Positions 1-5,432 of a stretch of DNA of 5,432 bases are shown here, in pieces. The DNA comes from Halobacteriales archaeon QH_8_67_36 (GTDB taxonomy: Archaea; Halobacteriota; Halobacteria; Halobacteriales; Haloarculaceae), in contig PXQZ01000041.1 in assembly GCA_003021755.1 (NCBI GenBank), forward strand, positions 1 through 5,432, in the 5' to 3' direction. Position 1 is the first letter of the stretch. Each line of letters starts with the position of its first letter. The notes below the pieces were generated by a model, which saw nothing but the letters and a program-made list of their open reading frames with translations, ran no database searches and was not told where the DNA came from. The position numbers were made by a program, and so were the translations under genes.

Positions 1-1022
1 AGTTACTGTCGCTGGGCGGGGAGTGTGCCGTCTCGGGGCTGAACGACCGGAACGAGGAGCGCGTCGACTGCGTGCTGCTGGGGACGATGGCGCAGTTCAA
101 GCGCCTCGCGGACGCACTCGACGGCCAGCCCTACGGCCTCTCGACGCTCGCCGAGGAACTCCGCGGGGCGCTCGATATCCAGCAGTCCCCCGCGGCGAGC
201 GACTACCCCTGGAGCGACGGCACCGCGGTGATGGGTATCCTCAACATCACGCCCGACTCCTTCCACGACGGCGGCGAGTACAACGCCACAGAGGACGCCG
301 TCGCCCGCGCCGAGGGGATGGTCGAAGACGGCGCGGACATCCTCGACATCGGCGGCGAGTCGACCAGACCGGGGGCCGACCCGGTCCCGGTGGAAACGGA
401 AATCGACCGCGTCGTCCCGGTCATCGAGGCCCTGTCCGATGTGGACGTGGCCGTCTCCGTCGACACCCGGAAAGCCGAGGTGGCCCGCGCGGCCCTCGAC
501 GCGGGTGCCGACATCCTCAATGACGTGTCGGGGCTGGAGGACCCCGAGATGCGGCTGGTCGCCGCCGAGTACGACGTGCCCGTCGTCGTGATGCACTCCA
601 TCAACACGCCGGTCGACCCCGACAGCGACATCCACTACGACGACGTGGTGGGGGATGTCATCGACGAACTGACCGAGCGCGTCCTGCTCGCCGAGAAGGC
701 GGGGCTGGACCGCGAGCAGATTCTCGTCGACCCCGGCGTCGGGTTCGGGAAATCGCCCGCGGAGAGCTTCGAACTGCTCGACCGCATCGAGGAGTTCCGG
801 GCGCTGGGCTGTCCGGTGCTGGTCGGTCACTCCCACAAGTCGCTGTTCGGATTCGTCGGGGAACAGCCCGGTGACTGTCTGGAGGCCACCATCGCGGGTA
901 CCACCATCGCCACGGAGCGGGGCGCCGACGTGATTCGCGTCCACGACGTAGCCGAGAACGCGGCCGCGGTGAGGGTCGCACGGGCGGCCACCGATGCCAA
1001 TTCCTTCAAAAGAGACGAGTAA
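1..1022 (+). CDS. folP: Dihydropteroate synthase, C-terminal part of a probable FolC-FolP fusion (5' end outside window)
   Basis: The enzyme joins p-aminobenzoate to 6-hydroxymethyl-7,8-dihydropterin diphosphate to give dihydropteroate, a cytoplasmic step of folate synthesis. The frame is open at the left edge (first full codon at base 3), so the start is not visible; a GTG at 72 is possible but unlikely because coding continues upstream. DHPS motifs appear in order: MGILNITPDSF (bases 231-263), DIGGEST (345-365), VDTRK, NDVSG, DPGVGFGKS (729-755), GHSHKS (825-842) and RVHDV (936-950). In the usual GxSRKS loop the Arg is His here, while Ser and Lys are kept. About 75 residues precede the DHPS domain (LSLGGECAVSGLNDR onward). 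I take them as the linker or end of a folylpolyglutamate synthase domain, as in haloarchaeal FolCP proteins; that fusion is inference from memory. The TAA stop lies 18 bp from the convergent helicase stop. DHPS identity is very secure, the fusion moderately so. Confidence 0.95.
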   Translation, partial: LLSLGGECAVSGLNDRNEERVDCVLLGTMAQFKRLADALDGQPYGLSTLAEELRGALDIQQSPAASDYPWSDGTAVMGILNITPDSFHDGGEYNATEDAVARAEGMVEDGADILDIGGESTRPGADPVPVETEIDRVVPVIEALSDVDVAVSVDTRKAEVARAALDAGADILNDVSGLEDPEMRLVAAEYDVPVVVMHSINTPVDPDSDIHYDDVVGDVIDELTERVLLAEKAGLDREQILVDPGVGFGKSPAESFELLDRIEEFRALGCPVLVGHSHKSLFGFVGEQPGDCLEATIAGTTIATERGADVIRVHDVAENAAAVRVARAATDANSFKRDE

Positions 1023-1040
1023 CAGACTGCGTCGGCGCTG

Positions 1041-2867
1041 TTACTCCGTAGCCGGATCGACCGCGTTGGCCTCCCGTTCGGTGACCTGAATCCCCTTCGA
1101 GGCGAGGTGGCGCATCTGCCGGCGGACGAAATCCTCCTCGGTCGTCCCGCGCGTGGCCAGCACGACCATCCGGGCGTCGCCGGCGGGGCGCATCGTCCGA
1201 CCGGCCCGCTGGGCGCCCTGCCGGCGGGAGCCGCCGAGCCCCGAGGCGACGACGGCGAGTTCGGCGTCGGGCAGGTCGATACCCTCGTCGCCGACGCGGG
1301 AGACGACCAGGGTGTCCTCCTCGCCCCGGCGGAACGCGTCGAACAGCCGCTCGCGCTCGGCGTGGCGCGTCCGGCCGCTGATGAAGGGCGCGTCGATGGC
1401 CTCGCCGATGGCCCTCCCGTCGTCGAGATACTCGACGAAGACGAGCGCCTTCACCTCCGGGTGCTGGGCGAGCGTGTAGCGTATCTCGTCGATCTTCCCG
1501 CTGTTTCCGGCCGCGGCCTGCCGGCGGTCGTGGCCGCTGGTGGCGGCGTACTCGGTGCGTTCGTCGTCCGTACCCCAGGGGACGAGTCGAATCTCCACTT
1601 CCGGTTCGGCGACGTAGCCCTCGTCGAAGAGCTTCCCCCAGTCGGTGCCGATGGGCGGGCCGACGAGGGTGAATATCTCCTCCTCGTCGTCCGATTCGCG
1701 GGTCGGCGTCGCCGTCAGCCCGAGTCGGTGTTTCGTCTGGAGGTCCGCGCTTCGGCGGAACACCGGCGCCGGAACGTGATGACATTCGTCGAAGACGACG
1801 AGGCCCCATTTGCGCTGGTCGAACAGCTTCCGGTGGCGGTCCATCCCGGCGGTGCGGTAGGTGGCGATGGTGACGGGGCGAATCGCCTTCTCGCCGCCGT
1901 GGTACTCGCCGATGTCGTCGTCGGTCAGCGTGGTGTGTCTGACCAGTTCGTCGCGCCACTGGGTGGCGAGTTCCCTCGACGGCACCAGTATCAGCGTCTC
2001 CCCGCCGACGGCGGCCATCGCGCCCATCGCGGCGATGGTCTTGCCGGAGCCCGGCGGGCCAACGAAGACGCCCGAGCCCTGCTCGGTGAACCGTTCGACC
2101 CAGTCGGCCTGGTAGTCTCGCAGCCGCAGGCGAAGTTCCATCTCCAGGGGTTCGCCGGTCGCCAGTTCACGGTCGTCCCGCACCGGGTAGCCGGCCTCGT
2201 ACAGCGTCCGCTTGATTCGGGCCGTCGCGTCCTCGTTGACCCACGACTCCGAGTCGGAGATGGGCGCCCGCAGGAGGTCGTCGTCGAGCTTCGGCCGGGC
2301 GACGTTGCCCATCAACTCGTCGCTTTCTGCCTCCAGGACGACGTAGCCGTCCTCGTGAGTGTGGAGGCGGAACTTCCGGGCACGCTCCCACCGACTGGTG
2401 ACCCACTCTTCGAGGTGGGCCGACCGCTCGCCCAGCACGTCCCGCATCGTCGCCAGCAGGTCCGCCAGCGTCTCGTGCGGGGCGGCCCAGATATCGGCCT
2501 CGTGCAGTTCGTAGACGTAACCGCCCGAGCGGTTCGAATCGGCCAGCCGGGCGAACTGCGAGAGCTGTGCGCGGGTGAACTGGTCGGGATGCTCGACGAC
2601 GACCTCGCGGCGATCGGGGAAGAGAACGACGCGCTCGCGGTCGGTCACTTCGGCCACGTCGGTCGGATACCAGACGGCCTCGGTGCCCGAGACGTCCTGG
2701 CGCCGTATCTTGCCGTCGTCGGCCAGCGCTTCGAGGGCGCGCCGCGCCTCGTCGGGCGTCAGGTCGGTCTTGCGGGAGAGTTCGGTCGCCGTCAGATGCG
2801 GGCGGCCGACGGCGTCGATGGCGTCGTACACCGCGTCGAGTTCGATGAGAGGCTCCTCGGTGGTCAC
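1041..2867 (-). CDS. XPB/Rad25-like superfamily 2 DNA helicase
   Basis: This is an ATP-dependent helicase or translocase of the XPB (Rad25) group, linked to DNA repair or transcription in archaea. Numbered from the GTG at 2867 (608 aa), a winged-helix-like segment spans about 14-57. Walker A GPPGSGKT is at 270-277, DECHH at 360-364, motif III TAT at 385-387, SRVGDEGIDLPD at about 523-534, and motif VI QRAGRTMRP at 553-561. After motif III stands TRESDD, where XPB proteins carry Arg-Glu-Asp. The stretch between the two helicase lobes (about 430-460) is much shorter than the thumb-bearing region of Archaeoglobus XPB as I remember it. The frame extends upstream to 2945 (26 more codons). I prefer the GTG because CGAAACCCG-TTTTGTG lies 23-38 bases upstream, correct for a leaderless transcript. 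The stop is convergent with folP. Helicase class is very secure, the XPB group fairly secure, the cellular role unknown. Confidence 0.9.
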   Translation of the reverse strand: MTTEEPLIELDAVYDAIDAVGRPHLTATELSRKTDLTPDEARRALEALADDGKIRRQDVSGTEAVWYPTDVAEVTDRERVVLFPDRREVVVEHPDQFTRAQLSQFARLADSNRSGGYVYELHEADIWAAPHETLADLLATMRDVLGERSAHLEEWVTSRWERARKFRLHTHEDGYVVLEAESDELMGNVARPKLDDDLLRAPISDSESWVNEDATARIKRTLYEAGYPVRDDRELATGEPLEMELRLRLRDYQADWVERFTEQGSGVFVGPPGSGKTIAAMGAMAAVGGETLILVPSRELATQWRDELVRHTTLTDDDIGEYHGGEKAIRPVTIATYRTAGMDRHRKLFDQRKWGLVVFDECHHVPAPVFRRSADLQTKHRLGLTATPTRESDDEEEIFTLVGPPIGTDWGKLFDEGYVAEPEVEIRLVPWGTDDERTEYAATSGHDRRQAAAGNSGKIDEIRYTLAQHPEVKALVFVEYLDDGRAIGEAIDAPFISGRTRHAERERLFDAFRRGEEDTLVVSRVGDEGIDLPDAELAVVASGLGGSRRQGAQRAGRTMRPAGDARMVVLATRGTTEEDFVRRQMRHLASKGIQVTEREANAVDPATE

Positions 2868-2889
2868 TACCGGTCTCTGGGGTCCACAG

Positions 2890-2905
2890 CACAAAACGGG
2901 TTTCG
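2890..2905 (-). promoter_or_regulatory. Candidate BRE/TATA promoter of the helicase gene
   Basis: On the minus strand CGAAACCCG (BRE-like) is followed by TTTTGTG (TATA-like), lying -38 to -23 from the GTG at 2867. This spacing would put transcription start at or next to the start codon. The TATA match is imperfect, and support comes mainly from position. Confidence 0.5.
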
Positions 2906-2972
2906 TCTGGTCGCGCCGCCGGGCAACGGACGTACCCGTGGACATTTCACGGCGGCTCGAAAACCGTACGAC

Positions 2973-3149
2973 GTGCCCGAGCTAAACGTGCAGAACCCCT
3001 GGATTTTCACGACGGTGAACACTGTCGCCTGGGTCCTCGTCTGGGGTGCGATTCAGCTGTTCCTCTTCGACGGCGGGCTGTTCCAGGCGGTGCTGCAGGC
3101 CGGACTGGCGGGCATCGCGTTCTCCATCCTCTATCTGTATCTGCAGTAG
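2973..3149 (+). CDS. Small two-helix membrane protein, unknown function
   Basis: This is a 58-codon gene with GTG start and TAG stop. The predicted protein is a short polar N-terminus (VPELNVQNPW, with Met as first residue) followed by two hydrophobic segments. These lie at about residues 11-32 (rich in W, V, L, I, F) and 37-57 (rich in L, A, G, I), joined by a tight FDGG turn. It should therefore sit in the membrane as a hairpin with both ends on the same side. A second in-frame GTG at 2988 would remove five residues. Neither start has a clear Shine-Dalgarno or a convincing TATA box. The gene is divergent from the helicase and convergent with the glycosyltransferase, with 31 bp between stops. 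I do not recognise a named family. The hydrophobic pattern and its fit in an otherwise empty gap argue that it is real. Confidence 0.6.
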   Translation: MPELNVQNPWIFTTVNTVAWVLVWGAIQLFLFDGGLFQAVLQAGLAGIAFSILYLYLQ

Positions 3150-3180
3150 GCCGAGTCGGCTCGTACTCGCGGTCCCAGTG

Positions 3181-4230
3181 TCAGAACAGTCCGCGCTCGT
3201 CTACCAGCCGCTCGTAGAGCGTCTCGTGGCGCTTGACGACCGTCGCGCGGTCGTACTCGGCCAGCGACTCATCGACGGTGCGGTGCTCCAGCCCGGCGGA
3301 CTCGACGATGGCGTCGGCTATCTCCTGGGGTGTCGACACGCGGAAGTCCCGGTCGCGGTGTTCGACCAGTTCGTGGGCGCTGGACTCGGCCTGGTACTCG
3401 ACGACGGCGATACAGCCACAGGCCAGCGCCCACAGCAGTTCCGTCGCAAAGTGTTCGCGCCACGCCGTCTGGACGAACACCTGCGCGCCCTTGTAGATGG
3501 CCAGTCGGCGCTCGCGGTTACACGTCCCCACGAAGGTCACGCGGTCGTCGATCCGGAGGTCCGCGGCCTCGCGCTCGTAGGCCTCGCGTTCGGGCCCGTC
3601 ACCGATTATCGTCGCCGACCACCCCTTCTGTCGGAGTTCGGCCAGTCCCAGAAACAGCGACTCGATGTTGGCGCTCTCGTCCAGCGGGTGGGCGTACACC
3701 ACGTCGACCGCCTCTGCGGGGTCGACCGCTCGTACGAGCTTCATATCGATGCTCTCCGGGATGACCGTCGTCAGGTCGGCGTCGGCGCCGGCCTCCCAGA
3801 GGCGCGTCTGGACGAGTCCCGAGGGGGTGACGAACTGGTCGGCACTCCCCATCGCACGGTCCGACACTGCCCTCTCGTGGTCGCCGAACCACTCGACGAC
3901 CAGCGGCGCCCGGGCGAGTTTGGCGCCGGCGTTGGCCGCCCGCAACACCGACGACGGCGTCGGGTAGGCGACGATAACGTCGGGACGGTGCTTCGCCAGC
4001 AGCGCCGGCAGCCGCGTGCAGAAGGAGGTCTCCGCCGGCTCGACGGTGACGCCACGATATGTCACGTCGTCGGGCGCGAACTGCGACGACGACCCGCCCC
4101 ACCACCGCGAACAGAAGACCGACACCTCGTGGCCGGCCTCGGCGAGGGTCCCGGCGAGACGGTCGAGATGGCGCCGTCCCTCGGTGTCCCGGTGATGGCT
4201 CGTCTCCATGGCGACGACCGCGACACGCAT
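3181..4230 (-). CDS. GT-B glycosyltransferase (group 1 / GT4-like) with atypical EX7E motif
   Basis: This is a 349-residue, probably cytoplasmic enzyme expected to transfer a sugar from a nucleotide-sugar donor; the acceptor is unknown. The N-terminal Rossmann half opens with MRVAVVAMET and a GRRHLDRLAGTLAEAGHEV helix-strand. The C-terminal donor half has ATIIGDGPER, then RVTFVG, then REHFATELLWALACGC (about residues 258-273) and SSAHELVEH. Aligned with the standard E-P-F-G-x4-E-A-M-A pattern, the first Glu is present (259) but the second is Trp (267). No signal peptide or membrane helix is visible. The ATG at 4230 is preferred over an in-frame TTG at 4257 because a TATA-like box lies 23-30 bases upstream. 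No other sugar gene is in the window, so a role in surface glycan or protein glycosylation is only a guess. Fold assignment is secure, substrate unknown. Confidence 0.85.
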   Translation of the reverse strand: MRVAVVAMETSHHRDTEGRRHLDRLAGTLAEAGHEVSVFCSRWWGGSSSQFAPDDVTYRGVTVEPAETSFCTRLPALLAKHRPDVIVAYPTPSSVLRAANAGAKLARAPLVVEWFGDHERAVSDRAMGSADQFVTPSGLVQTRLWEAGADADLTTVIPESIDMKLVRAVDPAEAVDVVYAHPLDESANIESLFLGLAELRQKGWSATIIGDGPEREAYEREAADLRIDDRVTFVGTCNRERRLAIYKGAQVFVQTAWREHFATELLWALACGCIAVVEYQAESSAHELVEHRDRDFRVSTPQEIADAIVESAGLEHRTVDESLAEYDRATVVKRHETLYERLVDERGLF

Positions 4231-4252
4231 ATCCGACCCGAGGATGTCGGCG

Positions 4253-4260
4253 CTCAAAAA
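4253..4260 (-). promoter_or_regulatory. Candidate TATA box of the glycosyltransferase gene
   Basis: On the minus strand TTTTTGAG lies at -30 to -23 from the ATG at 4230, preceded by a G-rich GGGTGGG. The spacing fits a leaderless haloarchaeal transcript and argues against the upstream TTG start, which this box would overlap. Confidence 0.5.
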
Positions 4261-4270
4261 CCCACCCCAT

Positions 4271-4285
4271 ATCCGTGACTCGGAT
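4271..4285. repeat. Inverted repeat ATCCG-N5-CGGAT
   Basis: This is a perfect 5-bp inverted repeat with a 5-base spacer, 41-55 bases upstream of the glycosyltransferase ATG and just upstream of its TATA-like box. It could be an operator or chance; the arms are too short for a firm call. Confidence 0.3.
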
Positions 4286-4385
4286 GAAAACAGGGAGAAG
4301 TAAACTGACGGAAACTACCTCGTCAGACAGCGATGTGTACCGTGTGCAGCCAGGACGTCATCGGGCAGCATACTTCTTCGACACG

Positions 4386-4391
4386 TTATAC
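4386..4391 (+). promoter_or_regulatory. Weak candidate TATA box for the restriction genes
   Basis: TTATAC is the best TATA-like hexamer I see on the plus strand ahead of the endonuclease. Transcription would start near 4415 and leave a leader of roughly 70-90 bases, unlike the leaderless genes nearby. The call is tentative. Confidence 0.25.
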
Positions 4392-4456
4392 CGATTGTAG
4401 ACCGCTGGTTTCTCCGGTTCCACTTCGTTACGTCCGTCACTGCACTGTGGTCCCTA

Positions 4457-4474
4457 CGGTAAGTGACCGGTAAG
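4457..4474 (+). repeat. Tandem CGGTAAG direct repeat upstream of the endonuclease gene
   Basis: CGGTAAG occurs at 4457-4463 and again at 4468-4474, an 11-bp period that puts both copies on about the same face of the helix. The segment also contains CGGT-AAGTG-ACCG as an inverted repeat (4457-4469). It ends 7 bases before the ATG at 4482, a position where a bound regulator could block transcription or translation start. An operator role is inference. Confidence 0.5.
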
Positions 4475-4481
4475 AATAGGG

Positions 4482-5246
4482 ATGCCGGGTGAGCATATCC
4501 GACTCATGATAGATGATCTCGAATCCGAGCTTTCCGATGCGGTGCAGTGGTACTGGGAGACGCGGTCCGGCCAAGGTGCAGAGCAACGCGAATCGGAAGA
4601 CTCGACGCGTGGCCGGCGCGCCGAAGTACTCGGCGGGCAGCAAATGGACGGATTCGCCGGACTCATCGAGGATGTCGTCGTCGAAGCCGGTGTCCCGAGA
4701 GACTCGGTAAAACACGATTACCACGCCACGCTTCCCGGGTTTTATCGCCACGAGAAGGAATGGGATACGGCAGTCGTACACGACGGTGAGCTGTTAGCTG
4801 TCATCGAATACAAGAGCCAGGCATCGAGTTTCGGGAACAACCTGAACAACCGGGCGGAGGAAGCAATTGGGAACAACACCGACATCATCGAGGCGTACGA
4901 GGAAGGTGTGTTCGCTCCGTCACCGCAACCGTTTGTCGGGTATCTGATGCTCATGGCCGACAACGACGAGTCCCGGAACGTCCCGCAGGTACGAGAGGTG
5001 AACTTCGACGTTGATGAGCAGTTCCGTGACGCGACGTACGTAGACCGGATGGAGTTACTTTGCCTTCGGATGGTTCGGAAACGGTTAGTGAACGAGTCCG
5101 CGTTCATCCTTTCGAACGAGAACACCGGATTGGAAGGGGGGCATTGGGAACCAAACGAGGAACTCAAATTCGAACGGTTTGCCCGATCACTGGCGTCACA
5201 CGTCTCCGGACACGTGAATGTAGAGCAGGATTTCTCCGGCGAGTGA
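4482..5246 (+). CDS. Type II restriction endonuclease, PaeR7I/XhoI family (predicted CTCGAG)
   Basis: This 254-residue protein cuts unmodified DNA as the toxic half of a type II restriction-modification system. Family hallmarks are AVQWYWETR (20-28), GGQQMDGF (51-58), and a PD-(D/E)xK core with D95 (EWD), E109 and K111 (IEYKSQ). These are followed by SFGNNLNNRAEEAIG (116-130), FVGYLML (151-157) and RMELLCLRMVRKRL (189-202). Known relatives such as XhoI and PaeR7I cut CTCGAG and are of similar length (about 245 aa), so the gene looks intact. An alternative ATG at 4506 has GGTGAG 12 bases upstream; this start removes eight residues before the conserved region, so either start is possible. GC near 52% and codons ATA, TTA and AGA set it apart from the genes to the left and suggest transfer. 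The methyltransferase follows 47 bp downstream on the same strand. Family call is very secure; the exact site is inference from relatives. Confidence 0.95.
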   Translation: MPGEHIRLMIDDLESELSDAVQWYWETRSGQGAEQRESEDSTRGRRAEVLGGQQMDGFAGLIEDVVVEAGVPRDSVKHDYHATLPGFYRHEKEWDTAVVHDGELLAVIEYKSQASSFGNNLNNRAEEAIGNNTDIIEAYEEGVFAPSPQPFVGYLMLMADNDESRNVPQVREVNFDVDEQFRDATYVDRMELLCLRMVRKRLVNESAFILSNENTGLEGGHWEPNEELKFERFARSLASHVSGHVNVEQDFSGE

Positions 5247-5257
5247 GTCAGTTTGCG

Positions 5258-5263
5258 TAATTT
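5258..5263 (+). promoter_or_regulatory. Candidate TATA box for the methyltransferase gene
   Basis: TAATTT lies 31-36 bases before the ATG at 5294, within the 47-bp gap between the restriction genes. If used, it gives the methyltransferase a nearly leaderless transcript independent of the endonuclease. Position and AT content are the only evidence. Confidence 0.35.
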
Positions 5264-5266
5264 GAA

Positions 5267-5274
5267 GTTCGAAC
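5267..5274. repeat. Palindrome GTTCGAAC in the endonuclease-methyltransferase gap
   Basis: This is a perfect 8-bp palindrome between the candidate TATA box and the methyltransferase start, placed where a repressor could act. TTCGAA also occurs elsewhere in the window, including inside the endonuclease gene, so it may be chance. Confidence 0.3.
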
Positions 5275-5293
5275 GCGCGCCACTCAACAACAG

Positions 5294-5432
5294 ATGAAAG
5301 GTCACGTGCCGACGCCGGATGCACTCGCAGAAAAAATGGTTCGGCGAGCGTTTCGTGACGATCCGCCAAGCAGTGACGATAGAATACTGTATCCAGGATG
5401 CGGGAACGCACCGTTCGCCGCAGCGGTCGAAC
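5294..5432 (+). CDS. N-terminus of a DNA (probably adenine-N6) methyltransferase, partner of the endonuclease; cut by window end
   Basis: The ATG at 5294 opens a frame of 46 codons that runs off the right edge without a stop. It begins MKGHVPTPDALAEKMV, matching the TP-x-x-LA-x-x-MV element (motif X region) at the start of many N6-adenine methyltransferases. ILYPGCGNAPF (residues 31-41) follows, a good SAM-binding motif I of the P-x-CG-x-x-x-F form typical of the gamma-class order. The modification enzyme protects host DNA by methylating the endonuclease's site; relatives of XhoI/PaeR7I have adenine methylases. The gene lies 47 bp after the endonuclease stop on the same strand and shares its lower GC and codons (AGA, ATA). 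The catalytic NPPY-type motif would lie outside the window, so I cannot confirm activity or target base. The assignment rests on two motifs plus neighbourhood and is fairly confident. Confidence 0.85.
   Translation, partial: MKGHVPTPDALAEKMVRRAFRDDPPSSDDRILYPGCGNAPFAAAVE

Larger units (their letters stand above)
4231..4481. other. Intergenic region between divergent glycosyltransferase and restriction gene; composition boundary
   Basis: These 251 bases separate two divergent genes and mark the change from about 67% GC to about 52% GC. They contain the glycosyltransferase promoter, an inverted repeat ATCCG-N5-CGGAT (4271-4285), and two of the three CATATCCG copies found around here. They also hold a possible TATA box at 4386 and a tandem CGGTAAG pair next to the endonuclease start. 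A 38-codon open frame (4284-4400, +) is present but lacks support. No tRNA, transposase remnant or obvious attachment site was seen. Confidence 0.7.

Noticed and set aside
3..944. 313-codon open frame on the minus strand opposite folP
   Set aside because: It overlaps the clear dihydropteroate synthase motifs and is an antisense shadow.
1006..1959. 317-codon open frame on the minus strand overlapping the helicase in another frame
   Set aside because: Its Arg-rich, repetitive translation is typical of an out-of-frame reading of acidic GC-rich genes.
2868..2945. 26-codon N-terminal extension of the helicase to an upstream start
   Set aside because: It would cover the BRE/TATA-like box that fits a start at 2867, and its Arg/Cys-rich residues are unlike the acidic remainder.
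1107..3149. 680-codon open frame on the plus strand opposite the helicase
   Set aside because: It is the antisense shadow of the helicase codons in GC-rich DNA, with no recognisable domain. Only its last 58 codons, beyond the helicase, are plausible as a separate small gene.
3046..4278. 410-codon open frame on the plus strand opposite the glycosyltransferase
   Set aside because: It has low-complexity Arg/Gly/Val-rich translation, no domain pattern, and full overlap with a well-supported gene.
4284..4400. 38-codon open frame starting at an ATG in the intergenic region (+)
   Set aside because: It has no ribosome binding site, no well-placed TATA box, no recognised motif, and its start lies within an inverted repeat. 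It could be a small controller gene but nothing supports that.
4742..5305. 187-codon open frame on the minus strand opposite the endonuclease
   Set aside because: It is antisense to conserved endonuclease motifs; its Ser-rich translation has no domain.
1..5432. tRNA, rRNA, CRISPR array or insertion sequence
   Set aside because: I looked for cloverleaf arms, regularly spaced repeats, and transposase motifs with terminal repeats, and saw none.

Overview
The window is a piece of a haloarchaeal (Halobacteria) chromosome. The flanking genes are about 67% GC in lines I counted by hand. Their proteins are strongly acidic (runs such as DDEEE). Two genes have start codons directly downstream of archaeal BRE/TATA-like boxes, at the spacing expected for leaderless transcripts. 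Long antisense open frames lie opposite every real gene, as is usual in such GC-rich DNA.

Layout. (1) At 1-1022 (+) is the 3' part of a dihydropteroate synthase gene; residues ahead of the enzyme domain suggest the haloarchaeal FolC-FolP fusion. (2) At 1041-2867 (-), convergent with it, is an XPB/Rad25-type superfamily 2 helicase. (3) At 2973-3149 (+), divergent from the helicase, is a 58-residue protein with two membrane segments. (4) At 3181-4230 (-) is a GT-B glycosyltransferase with an altered EX7E motif. (5) At 4231-4481 is an intergenic region with a candidate promoter and short repeats. (6) At 4482-5246 (+) is a PaeR7I/XhoI-family restriction endonuclease. (7) From 5294 to the window edge (+) is the start of a DNA methyltransferase, surely its partner.

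Genes 1-4 look like ordinary core chromosome, and their orientations suggest separate transcription units. The last 1.2 kb is different: about 52-53% GC in the lines counted, with codons such as ATA, TTA and AGA. It carries the endonuclease and methyltransferase of a type II restriction-modification system predicted, from family knowledge, to recognise CTCGAG. I found no CTCGAG in the window although TCGA occurs about 66 times. The composition break lies near the glycosyltransferase start, so this reads as a recently acquired defence cassette placed beside housekeeping genes. The methyltransferase is cut off by the window end, and whatever lies on the far side of the cassette is not visible.
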